Shown one piece after another: positions 27,274 through 35,608 of a stretch of 64,000 nucleotides of DNA (positions are counted from its first letter, which is position 1; the number at the start of each line of letters is the position of its first letter). Both the position numbers and the translations under genes were made by a program. The notes below the pieces were generated by a model. That model was not told the DNA's origin, did not search any database, and was given only the letters and a program-made list of their open reading frames with translations. Origin of the DNA: Haloglomus salinum (GTDB lineage Archaea > Halobacteriota > Halobacteria > Halobacteriales > Haloarculaceae); NCBI RefSeq assembly GCF_024298825.1, contig NZ_CP101153.1:1178001-1242000 (forward strand), read 5' to 3'.

Positions 27274-28404
27274 TCAGTCGCGCCGGACCGCGAGCAGCGC
27301 CGCCGCCAGCACGCCGCCCAGCGCGGCCGCCAGGCCGAATCCCGGGCCGGCCCCGGCCGTCGGCGTCGCCGGGCCTGCACCCTGCTGGACGGTCTGCTGT
27401 TGAGTACCGCCCGAACCACCGGTGTTGGCACCGCCATTCGTGCCCGCCGTCGCTGTCGCGGTCTGTCCGGTTGCGCCACCGCCACCACCACCGCCGCCGC
27501 TAGCTGCCTCGGTCGCCGTGGCCGTCGCGGTTGCGGTCGGGGTCCTCGTGGCCGTCGCGGTCGCGGTTGCGGTCGGGGTCCTCGTAGCCGTCGCGGTCGC
27601 GGTCGACTCGCTACCGCCGCCACCGCCGGATGTCTCGGTCGCCGTCGCCGTCGGCTCCGGTGTGGCCGTCGCGGTCGCGGTCGACTCGCCACCACCACCA
27701 TCGCCACCACCGCCACCGTCGTCGGACGGCGGCGGGCCGAGTTTCTCGCGGGCCTCCTGCTCGCTCTGACAGTCACAGATGTAGAAGTAGTGCGAGCGGA
27801 TGGTTCCCTGGTCCTTGCTGTCGATGTAGTTCCCGTTGTAGCCGGTACCGTTGATGCGCGCGCTGATCTGGTACCAGCCCGGCTCGCTGGGCATCTCGTA
27901 GCAGTCCTGCTGGACCGCGACGATCTGGTCGATGGCGTTGTACCGGACGGGTGACCCGGCGATCGAGTCCGGGCCGAAGAAGTTCACGAAGATGGCGTGC
28001 TGCTTGAACGACGAGGTCTGTCGGTGCTGCAGGAGCCCCTCGTCGGTCCTCGTCCCGGTGTTGTTGTTGCCGTAGTCGAGGCCGAACGCGGCCGTGTCCT
28101 CCGTGGTACAGCCGCCGAAGACGATATCCTGGTTGCTGATGGTCAGTGTATCCATCCGTTTGAGCCCCTTCGGCGAGGAGGTGGCCTCGAAGGAGTCACC
28201 GCCCGCCGCGAGGTGCCAGATGCTCGCCGCACCACCCTGAGTCCCGGGGTAATGGTCGGCCTGGTTCGGCAGGGCGACCGTGTAGTTCGAACCGATGCCG
28301 TTGTCGTGGCCGGTCGCGGCCGCCCCACCAGTGGCGGCCCCACCGCCGACCGCCACCACCGCGAGCGCCACCGCCGCGACGACGACGAGCGTCGAGGTAC
28401 GCAT
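27274..28404 (-). CDS. PGF-CTERM surface protein, cluster paralogue 2
   Basis: 376 aa from ATG 28404 (a longer reading to 28437 adds a non-signal leader). Closest in layout to paralogue 1: ectodomain 'NYTVALPNQADHYPG', 'GCTTEDTAAFGLDY', 'CYEMPSEPGWYQIS', 'HYFYICDCQSEQEAREKLG', without the insertion found in paralogues 3-5. The linker mixes Gly runs with Thr-Ala repeats ('TPTATATATATRTPTATA'). C-terminus 'GAGPGFGLAAALGGVLAAAL' plus RRD. A TATA-like element lies 50-80 nt upstream. Same four Cys pattern; surface display expected, ligand unknown. Confidence 0.85.
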   Translation of the reverse strand: MRTSTLVVVAAVALAVVAVGGGAATGGAAATGHDNGIGSNYTVALPNQADHYPGTQGGAASIWHLAAGGDSFEATSSPKGLKRMDTLTISNQDIVFGGCTTEDTAAFGLDYGNNNTGTRTDEGLLQHRQTSSFKQHAIFVNFFGPDSIAGSPVRYNAIDQIVAVQQDCYEMPSEPGWYQISARINGTGYNGNYIDSKDQGTIRSHYFYICDCQSEQEAREKLGPPPSDDGGGGGDGGGGESTATATATPEPTATATETSGGGGGSESTATATATRTPTATATATATRTPTATATATATEAASGGGGGGGGATGQTATATAGTNGGANTGGSGGTQQQTVQQGAGPATPTAGAGPGFGLAAALGGVLAAALLAVRRD

Positions 28405-28623
28405 ACCCAGACGGAACGTTCTCGGACGGAAAAGCACTTCGAGATTTTCGAGGGATATACCGTGTTAGACCGATTCATGGAAATATAATCCGTTTCGAAG
28501 TGTAGATGCTGGCAAAATAATCGGGGCGAGGTGCTAGCGAAGTAATCAGTGACGGGAAGGCGACGAGTCCGTCGGGAGGGTCACACCTCGACGAACGGGA
28601 AGGTGAGGGCCGGGTCGTTTCGG

Positions 28624-29886
28624 TCAGTCGCGCCGGACCGCGAGGAGCGCGGCCGCCAGCACGCCGCCCAGCGCCGCCACGAGGCCGAAGCCCGGCCCGG
28701 ACCCGGCCGTCGGCGTCATCGGGCCAGCATCCTGCTGGTTCTGCTGAGCCTGCTGGCCGCCGCCCGAACCGCCGGTGTTGGCACCGCCGTTCGCGCCCGC
28801 CGTCGCCGTCACTGTCACCGTCTGCCCGGCCGCGCCACCGCCACCACCGCCGCCGCCCCCTGCACCGGCATCGCCGCCACCTGTACCGCCGCCACCGCTT
28901 CCCGCCTCGGTCGCCGTCGGCTCCGGCGTGGCCGTCGCGGTGGCAGTCGCGGTAGCGGTCGGCGTCGCCGTCGCCGTCGCCGTCGGTTCGCTACCACCGC
29001 CGCCACCGTCACCGCCGCCACCGCTGCTCGTCTCGGTGGCAGTCGCAGTCGCCTCGGGCGTCGCCGTCGCCGTCGCCGTCGAGGAGTCACCGCCGCCGCT
29101 CTCGTACGGGTTCTCCTGACCCGGCGGGGCGCCGAGCTGGTTGTACGCTTCCTCCTCCGACTGGCACTCACAGATGTAGTAGTAGTGCGAGACCAGGTTC
29201 ACCTCGACCTCGTTACCGCTGTAGGAGGTACCGTTCGCGTAGCCCTGGATCTGGTACCAGCCGGGCTCGGTGGGCATCCCGTAGCACGGGCCGCCTCCGG
29301 ACTGATACCCCTGATGGGCGACGATCTGGTCGTCCGAGTACAGCTCGGCGTTGCCGTCGCCGTCCTCTCTGCCGGTCTCGGCGCCGCCCTTGTCGCTCGG
29401 GCTCGGCGAGGCCAGCTCGTCACCCTCGTACAGGTAGATGTCGATGGAGTGGTCGTTGAACGAGTTCTTCTCCAGATACCGAAGGAGGTCGACGTCGACC
29501 TTCGTCCCCGGGTCGTCGCTGTCCCGGTCGATACCGAACGCCGCCGTGTTCGAGGTCGAACACTGCGAGAAATCCACGTCCGGGTTGCCGATCCGGATGT
29601 ACTTCAGATGCTCGACGCCCCGAGAGGCGCCCGCGTTCTCGAACAGTTCCTCCGTCCCGGCCGCGTAATGGTTGATGCTCGCGTTGTTGGGTCCGCCGGG
29701 GTTCTTGGCCCGCGGATAGTGGTCCGTCGCGAACGGTAGATCGACGGTGTAGTTCCCGTTCTCCGCACCGTGGCCCGTACTGCTGGCCGCCGTGGAGGGG
29801 GCGGCACCGGCACCACCGGTCACCCCCGCCACGACCGCGAGGACCGCTACCGCGCCGAGGATGACCGCCGTGCGCTGTCGTGTCAT
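28624..29886 (-). CDS. PGF-CTERM surface protein, cluster paralogue 3
   Basis: 420 aa from ATG 29886. With paralogues 4 and 5 it forms a sub-group: 'ENGNYTVDLPFATDHYPR', 'NPGGPNNASINH', 'QCSTSNTAAFGIDRD', and an extra acidic insertion in mid-ectodomain ('DELASPSPSDKGGAETGRE'). 'GPCYGMPTEPGWYQI' and 'HYYYICECQSEEEA' carry the conserved cysteines. Linker of Thr-Ala repeats and Gly runs up to 11 long. C-terminus 'GSGPGFGLVAALGGVLAAAL' plus RRD. TATA box TGTATAAATG lies about 60 nt upstream, giving a leader of about 30 nt. Confidence 0.85.
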   Translation of the reverse strand: MTRQRTAVILGAVAVLAVVAGVTGGAGAAPSTAASSTGHGAENGNYTVDLPFATDHYPRAKNPGGPNNASINHYAAGTEELFENAGASRGVEHLKYIRIGNPDVDFSQCSTSNTAAFGIDRDSDDPGTKVDVDLLRYLEKNSFNDHSIDIYLYEGDELASPSPSDKGGAETGREDGDGNAELYSDDQIVAHQGYQSGGGPCYGMPTEPGWYQIQGYANGTSYSGNEVEVNLVSHYYYICECQSEEEAYNQLGAPPGQENPYESGGGDSSTATATATPEATATATETSSGGGGDGGGGGSEPTATATATPTATATATATATPEPTATEAGSGGGGTGGGDAGAGGGGGGGGGAAGQTVTVTATAGANGGANTGGSGGGQQAQQNQQDAGPMTPTAGSGPGFGLVAALGGVLAAALLAVRRD

Positions 29887-30036
29887 GCATCCCGTACCTT
29901 TCACTGTCCCTCCCTAACCTCGTTGCAGGGATTGAACGGGCATTTATACATTTTGCTTGTACTGAACGGTTGTTTCATACGTCCAGGTTCCAGATAGCGA
30001 GAAGCGGTCACCAGCGTTCCGTCCGCCGATTCGCTG

Positions 30037-31302
30037 TCAGTCGCGCCGGACCGCGAGCAGTGCGGCCGCCAGCACGCCGCCCAGCGCCGCCACGAGGCCG
30101 AAGCCCGGCCCGGACCCGGCCGTCGGCGTCGTGACGCCCGCAGCCTGCTGTTGTCTAGGCTGCCCGCCGCTGGACTGTCCACCACCACCACCGCCCTGCT
30201 GAGCCTGCTGCCCGCCGGACTGGCTACTCCCGCCGCCAGCCGCCGTGGCCGTGGACGTGACCGTGGACGCACCCTCGCTCGATGATTCCGGCGTCGCCGT
30301 CGATTCCCCGCCGCTACCGGACGACTCGGGAGTCGCGGTGGGCGTAGCGGTAGCGGTCAGGGTCGGGGTCGGCGTTGCGGTCGCCGTCGCCGTGGCAGTC
30401 ACGTCGGTCGACCCGCTCCCCCCGCCGGACGGGGCCGGCGTCGCGGTGGTTGTCGCGTCCGGGGACGATGAGCCGTCGCTGCTCTCGCTCCTATCGGCGT
30501 AGGGGTTCTCCTGGCCCGGCGGCGCGCCGAGCTGGTCGTACGCCTCCCGCTCGGAGTCGCACTCACAGATGTAGAAGTAGTGCGAGGGGAGGGTCAGTTC
30601 GACGTAGTTCCCGTTGAACGCGGTTCCGTTGAGGAACCCGGTCATCTGGTACCACCCGGGCTCGGTGGGCATTCCGTAGCAGGGGCCGCCACCGGCCTTG
30701 TACCCCTGGTGCGAGACGATCTCGTCGTCGGGGTACACCTCGACGTTCCCGTCACCGTCCTCGCGACCCTGGCCCTTCTCGCCCGGGTTCTCCCCAGCCC
30801 CTCCCTGGTCACTCGGGCTCGGCGAGGCCAGTTCGTCGCCCTCGTAGAGGTTGACGACGATGCTGTGTTTCTCGAACCGCGAGTTCTCACGGTACTGGAG
30901 CAGTCCGACATCGGTGACCGTCCCGGCGTCGTCGTTGTCCCGGTCGATACCGAACGCACCCGTGTTCGAGGTCTCACACTGCGAGAAGTCGGTATCCTGG
31001 TTCGAGACGATGATGAACTCGGCCTGCTCGATGCCCTTCTTCCCGCCGGCCGCCTCCAGCTGTTCCGGAGTCGACGCCGAGAGGTGGTTGATACTCGCGT
31101 TGTACGGCCCGCCCGGGTTCTCGTCCCGCGGATAGTGGTCCGTCGCGAACGGCAGGTCGACCGTGTAGTTCCCGTTCTCCGCGCCGTGGTCGGTGTCCAC
31201 GGTTGCCCCCGACGGCGCCGCGCCGACGGCGCCGGACAGCACTGCGACCGCTCCGACGATGGCGACCGCCGCGAGGACGACCGCCGTCCGTTGTTGAATC
31301 AT
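30037..31302 (-). CDS. PGF-CTERM surface protein, cluster paralogue 4
   Basis: 421 aa. The sub-group ectodomain is present ('ENGNYTVDLPFATDHYPR', 'ETSNTGAFGIDRDNDD', 'GPCYGMPTEPGWYQMTG', 'HYFYICECDSEREAYDQLG') with the acidic insertion slightly longer than in paralogue 3 ('GENPGEKGQGREDGDGN'). The linker is Ser/Thr/Pro-rich with a shorter Thr-Ala run and a Gln/Gly-rich part. The last 110 nt of coding sequence are identical to those of paralogue 5 (see repeat entries). PGF-CTERM end as in the others. TATA-like AAATAAATG lies about 60 nt upstream. Confidence 0.85.
   Translation of the reverse strand: MIQQRTAVVLAAVAIVGAVAVLSGAVGAAPSGATVDTDHGAENGNYTVDLPFATDHYPRDENPGGPYNASINHLSASTPEQLEAAGGKKGIEQAEFIIVSNQDTDFSQCETSNTGAFGIDRDNDDAGTVTDVGLLQYRENSRFEKHSIVVNLYEGDELASPSPSDQGGAGENPGEKGQGREDGDGNVEVYPDDEIVSHQGYKAGGGPCYGMPTEPGWYQMTGFLNGTAFNGNYVELTLPSHYFYICECDSEREAYDQLGAPPGQENPYADRSESSDGSSSPDATTTATPAPSGGGSGSTDVTATATATATPTPTLTATATPTATPESSGSGGESTATPESSSEGASTVTSTATAAGGGSSQSGGQQAQQGGGGGGQSSGGQPRQQQAAGVTTPTAGSGPGFGLVAALGGVLAAALLAVRRD
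30041..30150. repeat. 110-nt identical segment, copy in paralogue 4
   Basis: This segment covers the PGF-CTERM anchor and the end of the linker of paralogue 4. It is base-for-base identical to 31505-31614 in paralogue 5, while the genes outside it have diverged. Paralogue 3 (28627 on) has the same segment with a few changes. Confidence 0.8.
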
Positions 31303-31500
31303 ATGCCCCGCGACAGAGACAAAGCGGACATATCCCTGTTGCGGGTATTACAGGGTCATTTATTTCGAATAGCGTGAATGAACGGACAGTCTGCAGCAGA
31401 CAGAACAGACGTTTCAGTCCACAAGGGCGGAGAGAACGAGAGAATAGCCACGACCAGACTGACTCGCCATTCAAGTACCGGCAGATAGCGAGCGGCCGTG

Positions 31501-32727
31501 CTAATCGCGCCGGACCGCGAGCAGTGCGGCCGCCAGCACGCCGCCCAGCGCCGCCACGAGGCCGAAGCCCGGCCCGGACCCGGCCGTCGGCGTCGTGACG
31601 CCCGCAGCCTGCTGGTCCTGCTGGACCTGCTGGCCACCGTCGGAGCCGCCACCCACAGTGACCGAGGCCGTCACGGTCCCATCACCCGTACCGCCGCCAC
31701 CGCTCGCACCGCCGCCGTCGGACTCGGCACCACCGCTCGCGCCACCACCGGAGTCATCCGGGGTCGGCGTAGCTGTCCGTGTCGCCGTCGGTTCGGGCGT
31801 GACCGTCGCCGTCGGTGTCGGCGTCAGTTCGGGCGTGGCCGTCGGTTCGGTCGTCGCGGTCGCCGTCGACGCACCCGCGGAGCCGCCCGAGTCGGTCGTC
31901 GCGGTCGCCGTCGCCGTCGAACCGGCGCCCGAACCGCTCTCGCTCCCGTCCGCGTAAGGGTTCTCCTGGCCCGGCGGCGCGCCGAGCTGGTCGTACGCCG
32001 CCTTCTCGGAGTCGCACTCGCAGACGTAGAAGTAGTGCGACGGGATGGTCACGTCGGCGTAGTTACCGCTGAACCCGGTCCCGTTGATGAAGCCGGTGAT
32101 CTGGTACCAGCCGGGGTCGGTGGGCATCCCGTAGCACGGGCCACCCCCGGACTTGTATCCCTGGTGTGCGACGATCTCGTCGTCGGGGTACACCTCGGGG
32201 TCCTTGTCACCGTCCTCGCGGCCGGTCTCCTTGCCGGCCTTGTCCTCCCGGCTCTTCGCGCCGAGGTCGTCGTCGTTGTAGAACTCGACGACGATGCTGT
32301 GGTCGCGGAACTCGGAGTTCTTCCGGTAGGCCAGCAGTCCGACGTCGGTCTTCGTCCCGGCGGCGTCGTTGTCCCGGTCGATACCGAACGCCGCCGTGTT
32401 CGAGGTCGAACACTGCGAGAAGTCGATGTCCTGGTTCGAGATGATGATGAAGTCCACCTCCTCAAGCCCCTCCGGGACGTCCTTCTTCTCGAACAGCTCC
32501 GGGGTCGCTGCGGCGAAGTGGTTGATGCTGGCGTTGTGGGTGCCACCGGGGTTCTTGCTCCGCGGGTAGTGGTCCGTCGCGAACGGCAGGTTCACCGTGT
32601 AGTTCCCGTTCTCCACACCGTGGCCGCTGTCGGCGGTTGCGGAGGCTCCGACCCCGCCGGCCAGGACACTGACGGCGAGCAGCACGGCGGTCGCCCCGAC
32701 GAGAACGACAGTCGAATTTCGTGTCAT
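31501..32727 (-). CDS. PGF-CTERM surface protein, cluster paralogue 5
   Basis: 408 aa, first gene of the row in the direction of transcription. Ectodomain blocks: 'ENGNYTVNLPFATDHYPR', 'GGTHNASINHFAA', 'QCSTSNTAAFGIDRDNDAAG', 'GPCYGMPTDPGWYQITG', 'HYFYVCECDSEKAAYDQLG', with a Lys-rich version of the insertion ('DDLGAKSREDKAGKETGRE'). The linker has Thr-Ala-Pro repeats and Gly/Ser runs. PGF-CTERM end. TATA AATATAAATAG at about 32783-32793 lies 60 nt before the ATG. Surface-anchored by analogy with known PGF-CTERM substrates; binding partner unknown. Confidence 0.85.
   Translation of the reverse strand: MTRNSTVVLVGATAVLLAVSVLAGGVGASATADSGHGVENGNYTVNLPFATDHYPRSKNPGGTHNASINHFAAATPELFEKKDVPEGLEEVDFIIISNQDIDFSQCSTSNTAAFGIDRDNDAAGTKTDVGLLAYRKNSEFRDHSIVVEFYNDDDLGAKSREDKAGKETGREDGDKDPEVYPDDEIVAHQGYKSGGGPCYGMPTDPGWYQITGFINGTGFSGNYADVTIPSHYFYVCECDSEKAAYDQLGAPPGQENPYADGSESGSGAGSTATATATTDSGGSAGASTATATTEPTATPELTPTPTATVTPEPTATRTATPTPDDSGGGASGGAESDGGGASGGGGTGDGTVTASVTVGGGSDGGQQVQQDQQAAGVTTPTAGSGPGFGLVAALGGVLAAALLAVRRD
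31505..31614. repeat. 110-nt identical segment, copy in paralogue 5
   Basis: Partner of the identical segment at 30041-30150. Identity stops abruptly at both ends, a pattern expected from gene conversion or from very strong constraint; constraint alone would leave silent differences. Confidence 0.8.
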
Positions 32728-33177
32728 ATATCCACTACGAACGGCGCGATTTACCTAATCGCTCTGCTGGGAGTACGCGGCTATTTATATTAGAACACCT
32801 CTAGAAAAAGGCATATTCTTAAACTAAACCAACCACCAGGGAGATCGCAGTTCACTGAATATTCTGTCAACTAGTGAGAAGGAATGTGAAGTGACTGGAT
32901 ATTCAGTCTGCGAGGAGAACGAGGAGCACCGCGGTAGCGAACGGACACGGTGCTATGGGTCGAGAGTCGGTAATCAGGGAGGATTTATATTCATTGATTA
33001 CTCACGACTGCTCACCTGCATGGACAGCGGACAGTTCGCGAGTATCGACCGATGGACGGGCGGACGGAAGCCCGAACCGTCGAATCACACGGAACCGGAC
33101 GGAGTGGCAACAGGCCGCATGCACCTATTAAACGGCCGGAGTTGCCCAGCGCAACGGCTTAACGGAAACAGTAAACA
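32728..33177. other. Intergenic region between the surface cluster and the Liv operon
   Basis: 450 nt, more AT-rich than its surroundings. It holds the TATA box of paralogue 5 (about 32783-32793, minus strand) and, on the + strand, ctattaaacg (about 33124-33133), which could serve the substrate-binding protein gene with a leader of about 25 nt. A 96-codon open reading at 32891 has no protein-like composition. Nothing else seen. Confidence 0.55.
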
Positions 33178-34665
33178 ATGACAGACAGCATGGCAGAGGA
33201 AACAGGAGATACGGGTGACGGAAGCGGCCGTCGCTCGTTCCTCAAATACGCGGGGGCCGGTGGGGCCGCCGCGTTGGCAGCGGGTTGTAAGACACGAGAG
33301 AATCCAGGCGCCAGCGGCGGCTTCGACAACACCGTCACCGGAAACAGTACCGGCAGCGGGACCGCACCGCCACAGCCCCTCGCTGGCAACAGCATCAACA
33401 TCGGCTGCCTGGCGCCCCAGCCGGACAGCTTCCCGGTCGGCCAGTCGATGTGGAACTCGATGCAGCTGGCCGTCGAGGACATCAACAAGAACGGCGTGCC
33501 CGGCATCGGCGGCCGTGGCATCCTCGGCGCGAAACTCAATGCCGTCTCGGGCAACACCGAGGCCTCGCCGGGGACCGGACTGAACGAGTTCAACCGGCTC
33601 GTCCAAGCCGAGGGCTGCAAGACCACCTTCGGCACCTTCCTCACGCAGGTCACGCTCCAGTGCTTCAACGCGATGAAGGCGACCCAGACGGTCCACATCA
33701 CGACCGCGGCCGCGGGGCCGAAGCCGGGTCGCATCGTCCACGAGCGCTACGACGAGTTCAAGTGGCACTTCCGCGCCGGCCCCATCAACTCCTTCGACCT
33801 CGCACGCGCGGAACTCGAGTTCCTCAACCTCTACGCCGACAAGCTCGGCTGGAACACGGCGGCCGCCCTCATCGAGAACATCGCCCCGTTCGACCCCTTC
33901 GCCGAGCTGCTCGAGCCGAACGTCGGCGAGTTCTTCGACGACGTGCCGGTGTTCAAGCGCTCCTCCTCGGGGACGACCAACTGGACGCCGCTGTTCGACG
34001 AGGTGGAGTCCTCCGGCGCCGACGTCTGTCTGATCGCACAGGCGCTGACGGGCACCGCGGCGGTCAAGCAGTGGGCCAACCAGAACCGCTCGTTCGAGAT
34101 GGGCGGCATCAGCCTGCCCGCGCAGATCTACGAGTTCTGGGAGGAGGTCTCGGGCGCGTGCCAGTACATCTTCACGATGAACGCCGTCACCCCGCAGACG
34201 ACCAACACGCCCCGGACCCAGGACTTCATGAAGCGGTACCGGAAGAAGTTCGACACGTATCCCGTCTACTCCGGTCCCATCACCTTCGACGCCGTCAAGG
34301 CCTACGCCGTCGCGATGGCGCGCTACGTCATCGACAACGACCTCGACCGCATCCCCACCAACGAGGAGATGGTCGATGCCCTCGAGACGTACAAGTTCGA
34401 CCAGGGGACCATCCTGCCGGAGATCAAGTTCACGCCGCCGGAGGCCGACTACGCCCACGAGCCGGCCTGGACCTCGATGAAGGAGACCGGCGTCCCGGTC
34501 TGGCAGCAGTGGCAGGTCGACGAGGAAATCGCCGACGACTACGGCGTGATGCACTCGTTCGCGCCGGAGCAGAACAAGACCTCGCCGTACGCCTACCCGG
34601 ACTGGATCGACTACCCCGGCGACCACCCCGCCAACACCGAGGGGCCGCCGGGCAAGGACGCCTGA
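33178..34665 (+). CDS. Branched-chain amino-acid-type ABC transporter substrate-binding lipoprotein
   Basis: 495 aa. A Tat signal with 'GRRSFLKYAG' near residue 18 leads to a lipobox-like 'LAAGC' (Cys near 37), so the protein is exported folded and lipid-anchored outside the membrane. The mature part is a type I periplasmic-binding fold ('INIGCLAPQPDSFPVGQSM', 'AVEDINKNG', 'TTFGTFLTQVT', 'YSGPITFDAVKAYAVAMARY'). Family ligands are branched-chain amino acids, amides or urea; the ligand cannot be told here. First gene of a five-gene operon with two permeases and two ATPases. The Asn/Gly/Ser linker after the lipobox is typical of haloarchaeal lipoproteins. Confidence 0.9.
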   Translation: MTDSMAEETGDTGDGSGRRSFLKYAGAGGAAALAAGCKTRENPGASGGFDNTVTGNSTGSGTAPPQPLAGNSINIGCLAPQPDSFPVGQSMWNSMQLAVEDINKNGVPGIGGRGILGAKLNAVSGNTEASPGTGLNEFNRLVQAEGCKTTFGTFLTQVTLQCFNAMKATQTVHITTAAAGPKPGRIVHERYDEFKWHFRAGPINSFDLARAELEFLNLYADKLGWNTAAALIENIAPFDPFAELLEPNVGEFFDDVPVFKRSSSGTTNWTPLFDEVESSGADVCLIAQALTGTAAVKQWANQNRSFEMGGISLPAQIYEFWEEVSGACQYIFTMNAVTPQTTNTPRTQDFMKRYRKKFDTYPVYSGPITFDAVKAYAVAMARYVIDNDLDRIPTNEEMVDALETYKFDQGTILPEIKFTPPEADYAHEPAWTSMKETGVPVWQQWQVDEEIADDYGVMHSFAPEQNKTSPYAYPDWIDYPGDHPANTEGPPGKDA

Positions 34666-34726
34666 TGCGAGTCGCCGGAACACACGTCAACCACACACGA
34701 AGGACACAAACCACGCTACACACACC

Positions 34727-35608
34727 ATGGTCAGTCTCGCAAACGTCCTCATCAACGCCATCTCGATCAGTTCCCTCTACGCGATCATCGCGATCGGGTT
34801 CACACTGATCTTCGGCGTTGGTGGGGTCCTGAACTTCTCGCACGGCGCGCTAATCACCATCGGGGCGGAAGCCTCGTGGCTCATCTCCGGGGGTAGCTCC
34901 CCGCTGAAGCTGGGGCTCAATCCTGCCGTCGGACTCATCGGCGGCATGATCACTGCCGCACTCGTGAGCGGCGCCCTCTACCTCGGGGTCGTCCGGTTCG
35001 TCGAGGACGAACCGGTCACGCTGCTCATCCTCACGTTCATCATCGGCTTCTTCATCCAGCACGCCTGTCGGGTGTTCCTGACCGGCACCGGGAACTTCTC
35101 CGTCGACCTGATCGTCGAGGGCAGTACGAGCCTGGGCGGCGTCGGCGTCCAGAACATCAGCGTGTTTATTTTCGTGCTGTCGATGCTGCTGGTCGCCCTC
35201 ACGGGCCTGTTCGTCTCCCGGACGAAGACCGGGAAGGCGATTCTCGCGGTGTCGATGTCCGACAAGGGCGCGGCGGTCGTGGGCATCGACGCCCGGAAGA
35301 TCAACCTCGTCACGTGGCTCCTGGCGGGCGCGTTCGCCGGCATCGCGGGGGTGCTCCTCACGATGAAGAATACCGGCACCTGGACGATGGGCACCCAGCC
35401 GCTCATCCTGGCGTTCTCCATCGTCATCCTGGGTGGCCTCGGTTCCATCAAGGGCTCCGTCGTCGGGGCCTACATCATCGGGTTCACCGAGACCATCACC
35501 ACCCAGTACATCGACTCCTCACTGCAGGGGTTCTCCGCGCTCGTCCTGTTGATCGTGTTCCTGCTCGTCAAGCCCGAAGGTCTGTTCGGGCGGGAGGCTG
35601 CTGAATAA
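34727..35608 (+). CDS. livH: ABC importer permease, LivH type
   Basis: 293 aa with eight or more helices and the LivH pattern: 'LINAISISSLYAIIAIGFTL' at the start, 'GVLNFSHGALITIGAE' near 33-48, the cytoplasmic coupling segment 'MSDKGAAVVGIDARKINLVT' near 180, and 'GGLGSIKGSVVGAYIIGF' near 232. Forms the membrane channel with LivM. It starts 61 nt after the binding-protein gene and its stop overlaps the next start by one base (TAATG). Confidence 0.9.
   Translation: MVSLANVLINAISISSLYAIIAIGFTLIFGVGGVLNFSHGALITIGAEASWLISGGSSPLKLGLNPAVGLIGGMITAALVSGALYLGVVRFVEDEPVTLLILTFIIGFFIQHACRVFLTGTGNFSVDLIVEGSTSLGGVGVQNISVFIFVLSMLLVALTGLFVSRTKTGKAILAVSMSDKGAAVVGIDARKINLVTWLLAGAFAGIAGVLLTMKNTGTWTMGTQPLILAFSIVILGGLGSIKGSVVGAYIIGFTETITTQYIDSSLQGFSALVLLIVFLLVKPEGLFGREAAE

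Noticed and set aside
26260-29120. Short-period repeats that look at first like a CRISPR array or minisatellite
   Set aside because: The repeats are in-frame Thr-Ala and Gly codons within linkers, without unique spacers of even length and without cas genes nearby.
32891-33181. 96-codon + strand reading between the surface cluster and the Liv operon
   Set aside because: Composition is unlike haloarchaeal proteins (not acidic, many Arg/Gly/Ser), no promoter at -27, and it runs into the promoter region of the next gene.
33085-34683. 532-codon minus-strand reading opposite the substrate-binding protein gene
   Set aside because: Antisense shadow; the + strand protein has a Tat signal, a lipobox and the binding-protein fold.
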